From contig WLHM01000037.1 of NCBI GenBank assembly GCA_009702725.1, positions 1-8,910 on the forward strand: DNA of 8,910 bases, written 5' to 3'. Each line of letters begins with the position of its first letter. The stretch's first letter is position 1. The stretch comes from Actinomycetota bacterium (GTDB lineage Bacteria > Actinomycetota > Actinomycetes > S36-B12). Made by a program: the position numbers and the translations under genes. The notes beneath the pieces were generated by a model. That model saw only the letters and a program-made list of their open reading frames with translations. It did not search any database and was not told where the DNA came from. Below are positions 7,074-8,910 of this stretch, one piece after another.

Positions 7074-7757
7074 TCAGCCGCTCCGGAACACCAACGTTGT
7101 CGAACCCAAGGACACCGAGCCGCCATCTTCAATAGCTGTTTCGGTGATCTTGGCTCCGTTGACGAAGGTCCCATTTGTCGAACCTAGATCACGCACGAGC
7201 ACCGGCTGGCCCAGGATTATCTCGCAGTGATTGCGTGAGCAACCTGGGTCTTCAACCCGAATATCGGTCTCACTGCCGCGACCTAATCGAGTAATCGCGC
7301 GCACCAAGGGATAGGCGGTATCACCCAGAATCAAACGCGGCTGGTCTGCGACCGGGGCATTGCTGCCGGCTTGTTTGGCACTGACCTCGGCGCGGGCCTC
7401 ACTGCGCACCCGGAAGATACCCGTTTCTAGGTCCTCGTCGGTACTTATGGTCACGGTCACCGACCCGAGCAAGGTGTACTGCTGTTCGGCTCCATAGGCC
7501 TTAACCAAATCAGCCAGCTCCGACTGCAGGGCATCGCGAAATACGGCCAAGCGCTTGTAGTCGTGGTCGGAGAGCTCAACATTGAAGATATTCGGGATAA
7601 CGGTGCGATCGCGGCCGGTCACCGCCGCCCGGTCATCAATTTCGCGCTGCAAAGCAGCAGCAATCTCAACCGGCTGCACCTCGGCCTTAAAAGCCCGGGC
7701 GAAAGCGCCATTGACCATGCGGTCGAGGGAGTCCTCGAACCGTTCGAGCAAACCCAC
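7074..7757 (-). CDS. fhaA: FhaA, DUF3662 plus FHA-domain protein (short form)
   Basis: This cytoplasmic adaptor reads phosphothreonines; in mycobacteria it binds the pseudokinase domain of MviN/MurJ and links PknB signalling to lipid II export. From GTG 7757 it has 227 residues. The N-terminal DUF3662 domain (about 1-122), starting GLLERFEDSLDRMVNGAFARAF, is followed by a linker of only about 17 residues and a C-terminal FHA domain (about 140-227) with Arg160, CSRNH (173-177) and LGSTNGT (191-197). The M. tuberculosis protein has a Gly/Pro/Tyr-rich linker of several hundred residues that is absent here. The start was chosen because AAGGAG sits five bases before GTG 7757, while the GTG at 7763 overlaps that ribosome site; the resulting N-terminus also matches the usual MG-LL/VL-RFE pattern. 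It is the first gene of the minus-strand operon. Confidence 0.94.
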   Translation of the reverse strand: MGLLERFEDSLDRMVNGAFARAFKAEVQPVEIAAALQREIDDRAAVTGRDRTVIPNIFNVELSDHDYKRLAVFRDALQSELADLVKAYGAEQQYTLLGSVTVTISTDEDLETGIFRVRSEARAEVSAKQAGSNAPVADQPRLILGDTAYPLVRAITRLGRGSETDIRVEDPGCSRNHCEIILGQPVLVRDLGSTNGTFVNGAKITETAIEDGGSVSLGSTTLVFRSG

Positions 7758-7762
7758 TTGCA

Positions 7763-7768
7763 CTCCTT
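7763..7768 (-). promoter_or_regulatory. Strong ribosome binding site that fixes the fhaA start
   Basis: AAGGAG, read on the minus strand, ends five bases before the GTG at 7755-7757. The GTG at 7761-7763 shares a base with it and so cannot be served by it. This is the strongest ribosome site in the operon and fits a leading gene. Confidence 0.85.
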
Positions 7769-7813
7769 GAATATCCGCGGAATCGGTGAACCTTGATGGT
7801 AACCCGCAGGTAA

Positions 7814-7843
7814 GGGGCCAGCGGGGAGGCGCCCGGGGGGCGG
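7814..7843 (+). other. G-rich block in the fhaA leader region
   Basis: The plus strand has GGGG at 7814-7817, GGGG at 7823-7826 and six G at 7835-7840, followed by GG at 7842-7843. The minus strand, which would be the fhaA leader RNA if transcription begins upstream, is correspondingly C-rich. Quadruplex formation is possible but imperfect, since there are three long runs and only a short fourth. No gene is seen here. Confidence 0.4.
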
Positions 7844-7903
7844 AGCCGGTGAATGTGCGAGTTCGCGATTTACTGCCGGATTAGATGTGGCCGCCATCGA
7901 AAA

Positions 7904-7920
7904 CTGGCACGCGTTGCCAG
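7904..7920. promoter_or_regulatory. Inverted repeat in the fhaA / secreted-gene divergent region
   Basis: CTGGCA (7904-7909) and TGCCAG (7915-7920) are a perfect 6-bp inverted repeat around CGCGT. The spacing is typical of a dimeric regulator's operator. It lies 147 bp before the fhaA start and 108 bp before the plus-strand gene. No known regulator motif is recognised. Confidence 0.35.
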
Positions 7921-7953
7921 CGTCCGGTCAAGCAAAACTGATGGCGGGCAGAC

Positions 7954-7971
7954 ATTAAATCGTGGTTTAAT
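7954..7971. promoter_or_regulatory. AT-rich inverted repeat, likely promoter or operator of the secreted-protein gene
   Basis: ATTAAA (7954-7959) and TTTAAT (7966-7971) are a perfect inverted repeat with a 6-nt spacer, in the most AT-rich stretch of the gap. TTTAAT is one base off the TATAAT -10 consensus and lies about 57 bp before the ATG at 8029. No convincing -35 hexamer was found at 17-18 bp. The repeat may be an operator overlapping the -10 element; this is inference. Confidence 0.35.
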
Positions 7972-8018
7972 AGTGAGTAATTAGTACCGAGGCGAGTCAG
8001 CCGGTTTACCCATCGAAT

Positions 8019-8022
8019 GGAG
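8019..8022 (+). promoter_or_regulatory. Ribosome binding site of the secreted-protein gene
   Basis: GGAG lies six bases before the ATG at 8029, an optimal spacing that supports both the start codon and the reality of the gene. Confidence 0.75.
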
Positions 8023-8028
8023 TAGTAG

Positions 8029-8757
8029 ATGAATCTGCCCCGCACCCTGAGCATGTCAGTGATCGCGGCAACAATTGCGCTCACTATGTCATCGCTCCCT
8101 GCCCAGGCCGCGACGCTCTCGCCGCCGGTCGTCGCCGATGCCTACTCCGTAATGCTCACCGCATCGCAGGCTCAGGCGTTGGGGGTAAAAAAGCATTATT
8201 TAGCTGATTTCTCAATCGCATCTGCCACCAAGGGCACACCGGACGGTCTGTGGTTATGTGAATTGACGGGCGGCACCGGGATTGAAGGCCAAGGCGCGGG
8301 GCGCCTACTCACTTCTGCTTTTGGTGACTTGAGTCTTTATTTGCAATTTGAAGTCGACCAGAAGATCCATTGGTACGCAAATGAGCAGTCGGCCAAGAAG
8401 GCCTACAACGCCATCGTGAAGCAGCTGAAGATGTGTGTGGGGCAGCAGATGGGAGACGCAACAGAGGTTTCTGGTGAGACCACTGTCGGCGTCCCTGCGT
8501 TATTGACCAACGGCACCAAGAAGTCGAAGGATGGCGATGAGTTCCTTTGGATCAGTTCCAAAACCATTGATGCCGACGCCACGTCATCCTTATCCGATTA
8601 CGACTACACAACGGTGCGCACCTTCGGAAACTTCATCCAGGTCATGGACATCCAAGCTGAGGGCCTCGACGCGAAACCTTTTACCAAGAAGCAGATCGCG
8701 ACCTTGGACAAAATGACGGATTCGCTCGGAGATGCCTGGCAAGCGAAGTTCATGTAG
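8029..8757 (+). CDS. Secreted protein of unknown function, possibly PknH-type sensor fold
   Basis: I do not recognise this 242-residue protein with confidence. A Sec signal peptide is clear: MNLPRT, a hydrophobic core (about 8-22) and a cleavage site after PAQA (Ala27). No lipobox Cys is present and there is no later membrane segment, so it should be exported and soluble. The mature part has two cysteines (77 and 136) that could pair. The layout of a surface strand followed by NEQSAKKAYNAIVKQLKMC (118-136), and a late NFIQVMDIQAEG (201-212) strand followed by a helix about 219-234, recalls the PknH-like extracellular sensor domain (PknH_C) of actinobacteria. That domain usually has two disulfides, so the match is weak and unverified. 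The ATG has GGAG at six bases. The gene is divergent from fhaA and lies between it and tRNA-Leu; a role in wall sensing is only suggested by position. Confidence 0.85.
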   Translation: MNLPRTLSMSVIAATIALTMSSLPAQAATLSPPVVADAYSVMLTASQAQALGVKKHYLADFSIASATKGTPDGLWLCELTGGTGIEGQGAGRLLTSAFGDLSLYLQFEVDQKIHWYANEQSAKKAYNAIVKQLKMCVGQQMGDATEVSGETTVGVPALLTNGTKKSKDGDEFLWISSKTIDADATSSLSDYDYTTVRTFGNFIQVMDIQAEGLDAKPFTKKQIATLDKMTDSLGDAWQAKFM

Positions 8758-8771
8758 CTCGATGCCCGCGG

Positions 8772-8800
8772 GATACAGGGGCTAAATGGGCGCCTGTATC
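8772..8800 (+). terminator. Hairpin after the secreted-protein gene, possible terminator
   Basis: GATACAGG (8772-8779) and CCTGTATC (8793-8800) form a perfect 8-bp stem with a 13-nt loop, starting 14 bases after the TAG at 8757. Only GTTCGCTTTG follows, so there is no proper U-run; actinobacterial terminators often lack one. It separates this gene from tRNA-Leu. Confidence 0.45.
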
Positions 8801-8810
8801 GTTCGCTTTG

Positions 8811-8822
8811 CGCCGAAAGGCG
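8811..8822 (+). other. Short GAAA-loop hairpin just before tRNA-Leu
   Basis: CGCC, GAAA, GGCG makes a 4-bp stem closed by a GNRA tetraloop, with a possible G-U pair added at 8810/8823. It ends three bases before the mature tRNA 5' end. It could be a precursor-tRNA leader structure or part of termination; it is short enough to be chance. Confidence 0.25.
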
Positions 8823-8825
8823 TGA

Positions 8826-8910
8826 GCGCGAGTGGCGGAATAGGCAGACGCGCACGGTTCAGGTCCGTGTACTCGAAAGGGTGTGGGGGTTCAACTCCCC
8901 CCTCGCGCAC
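8826..8910 (+). tRNA. tRNA-Leu, anticodon CAG
   Basis: A class II tRNA folds completely. The acceptor GCGCGAG (8826-8832) pairs with CTCGCGC (8902-8908). The D stem is GCG/CGC (8835-8837, 8849-8851). The anticodon stem is CACGG/CCGTG (8853-8857, 8865-8869) with loop TTCAGGT and anticodon CAG at 8860-8862, which reads CUG leucine codons. The long variable arm ACTC-GAAA-GGGT (8871-8882) and A discriminator at 8909 are leucine features. The T arm is GGGGG/CCCCC (8885-8889, 8897-8901) with loop TTCAACT. The last base, C8910, may be the first C of an encoded CCA, but the window ends there. A tRNA-Leu beside fhaA is also found in Mycobacterium. Confidence 0.96.

Noticed and set aside
7734..7748. 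CTCGAAC-C-GTTCGAG, a perfect palindrome resembling the actinobacterial LexA SOS box
   Set aside because: The known box has TCGAAC and GTTCGA separated by four bases; here the spacer is one base, and the element lies inside fhaA codons 4-8 that fit the family sequence.
7758..7763. GTG at 7761-7763 as the fhaA start
   Set aside because: It overlaps the AAGGAG ribosome site by one base; the in-frame GTG six bases downstream has proper spacing and matches family N-termini.
7881..8084. Minus-strand 67-codon open frame across the divergent region
   Set aside because: It overlaps the start and signal peptide of the plus-strand gene, shows no ribosome site that I can see, and encodes nothing recognisable.

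Overview
This window comes from an actinobacterium of moderate G+C (mid-50s percent on the few lines I counted by eye). It carries the conserved actinobacterial cell-wall and division signalling cluster, in the order tRNA-Leu / fhaA-fhaB-pstP-rodA-pbpA-pknB / pabA. This is the arrangement known near the replication origin of Mycobacterium and many other Actinobacteria. The lineage cannot be fixed from the window. The moderate G+C, single kinase gene, three-PASTA PknB and short FhaA all argue against Mycobacterium and its close relatives.

Layout. Positions 1-491 (+) hold the 3' part of a PabA/TrpG glutamine amidotransferase gene cut by the window edge. It converges on pknB with only 18 bp between the stops. 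Positions 510-7757 hold six minus-strand genes, transcribed fhaA, fhaB, pstP, rodA, pbpA, pknB. They are tightly packed: gaps of 2, 6, -4, 16 and 54 bp after correcting start codons. The 7758-8028 gap is a divergent control region with two perfect inverted repeats and a G-rich block. Positions 8029-8757 (+) encode an unrecognised secreted protein. A hairpin-bearing spacer follows, and a tRNA-Leu(CAG) gene ends the window at 8826-8910.

How the genes work together. PknB is a membrane Ser/Thr kinase that senses wall material through extracellular PASTA domains. PstP is the membrane phosphatase that reverses its action. FhaA and FhaB are phosphothreonine-binding FHA adaptors for the pathway. RodA (SEDS glycosyltransferase) and PbpA (class B transpeptidase) are the matched pair that polymerise and crosslink peptidoglycan. 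The layout therefore couples a phospho-switch to the enzymes it controls.

I did not find a clearly new multi-gene system; most of the window is a known cluster. The points most worth a second look are: the secreted protein beside the cluster, whose pattern weakly recalls PknH-type extracellular sensor domains; two unusual residues around the PabA catalytic cysteine; the shifted activation-loop threonines and the Pro-Thr repeat tail of PknB; and the palindromes in the two non-coding control regions.
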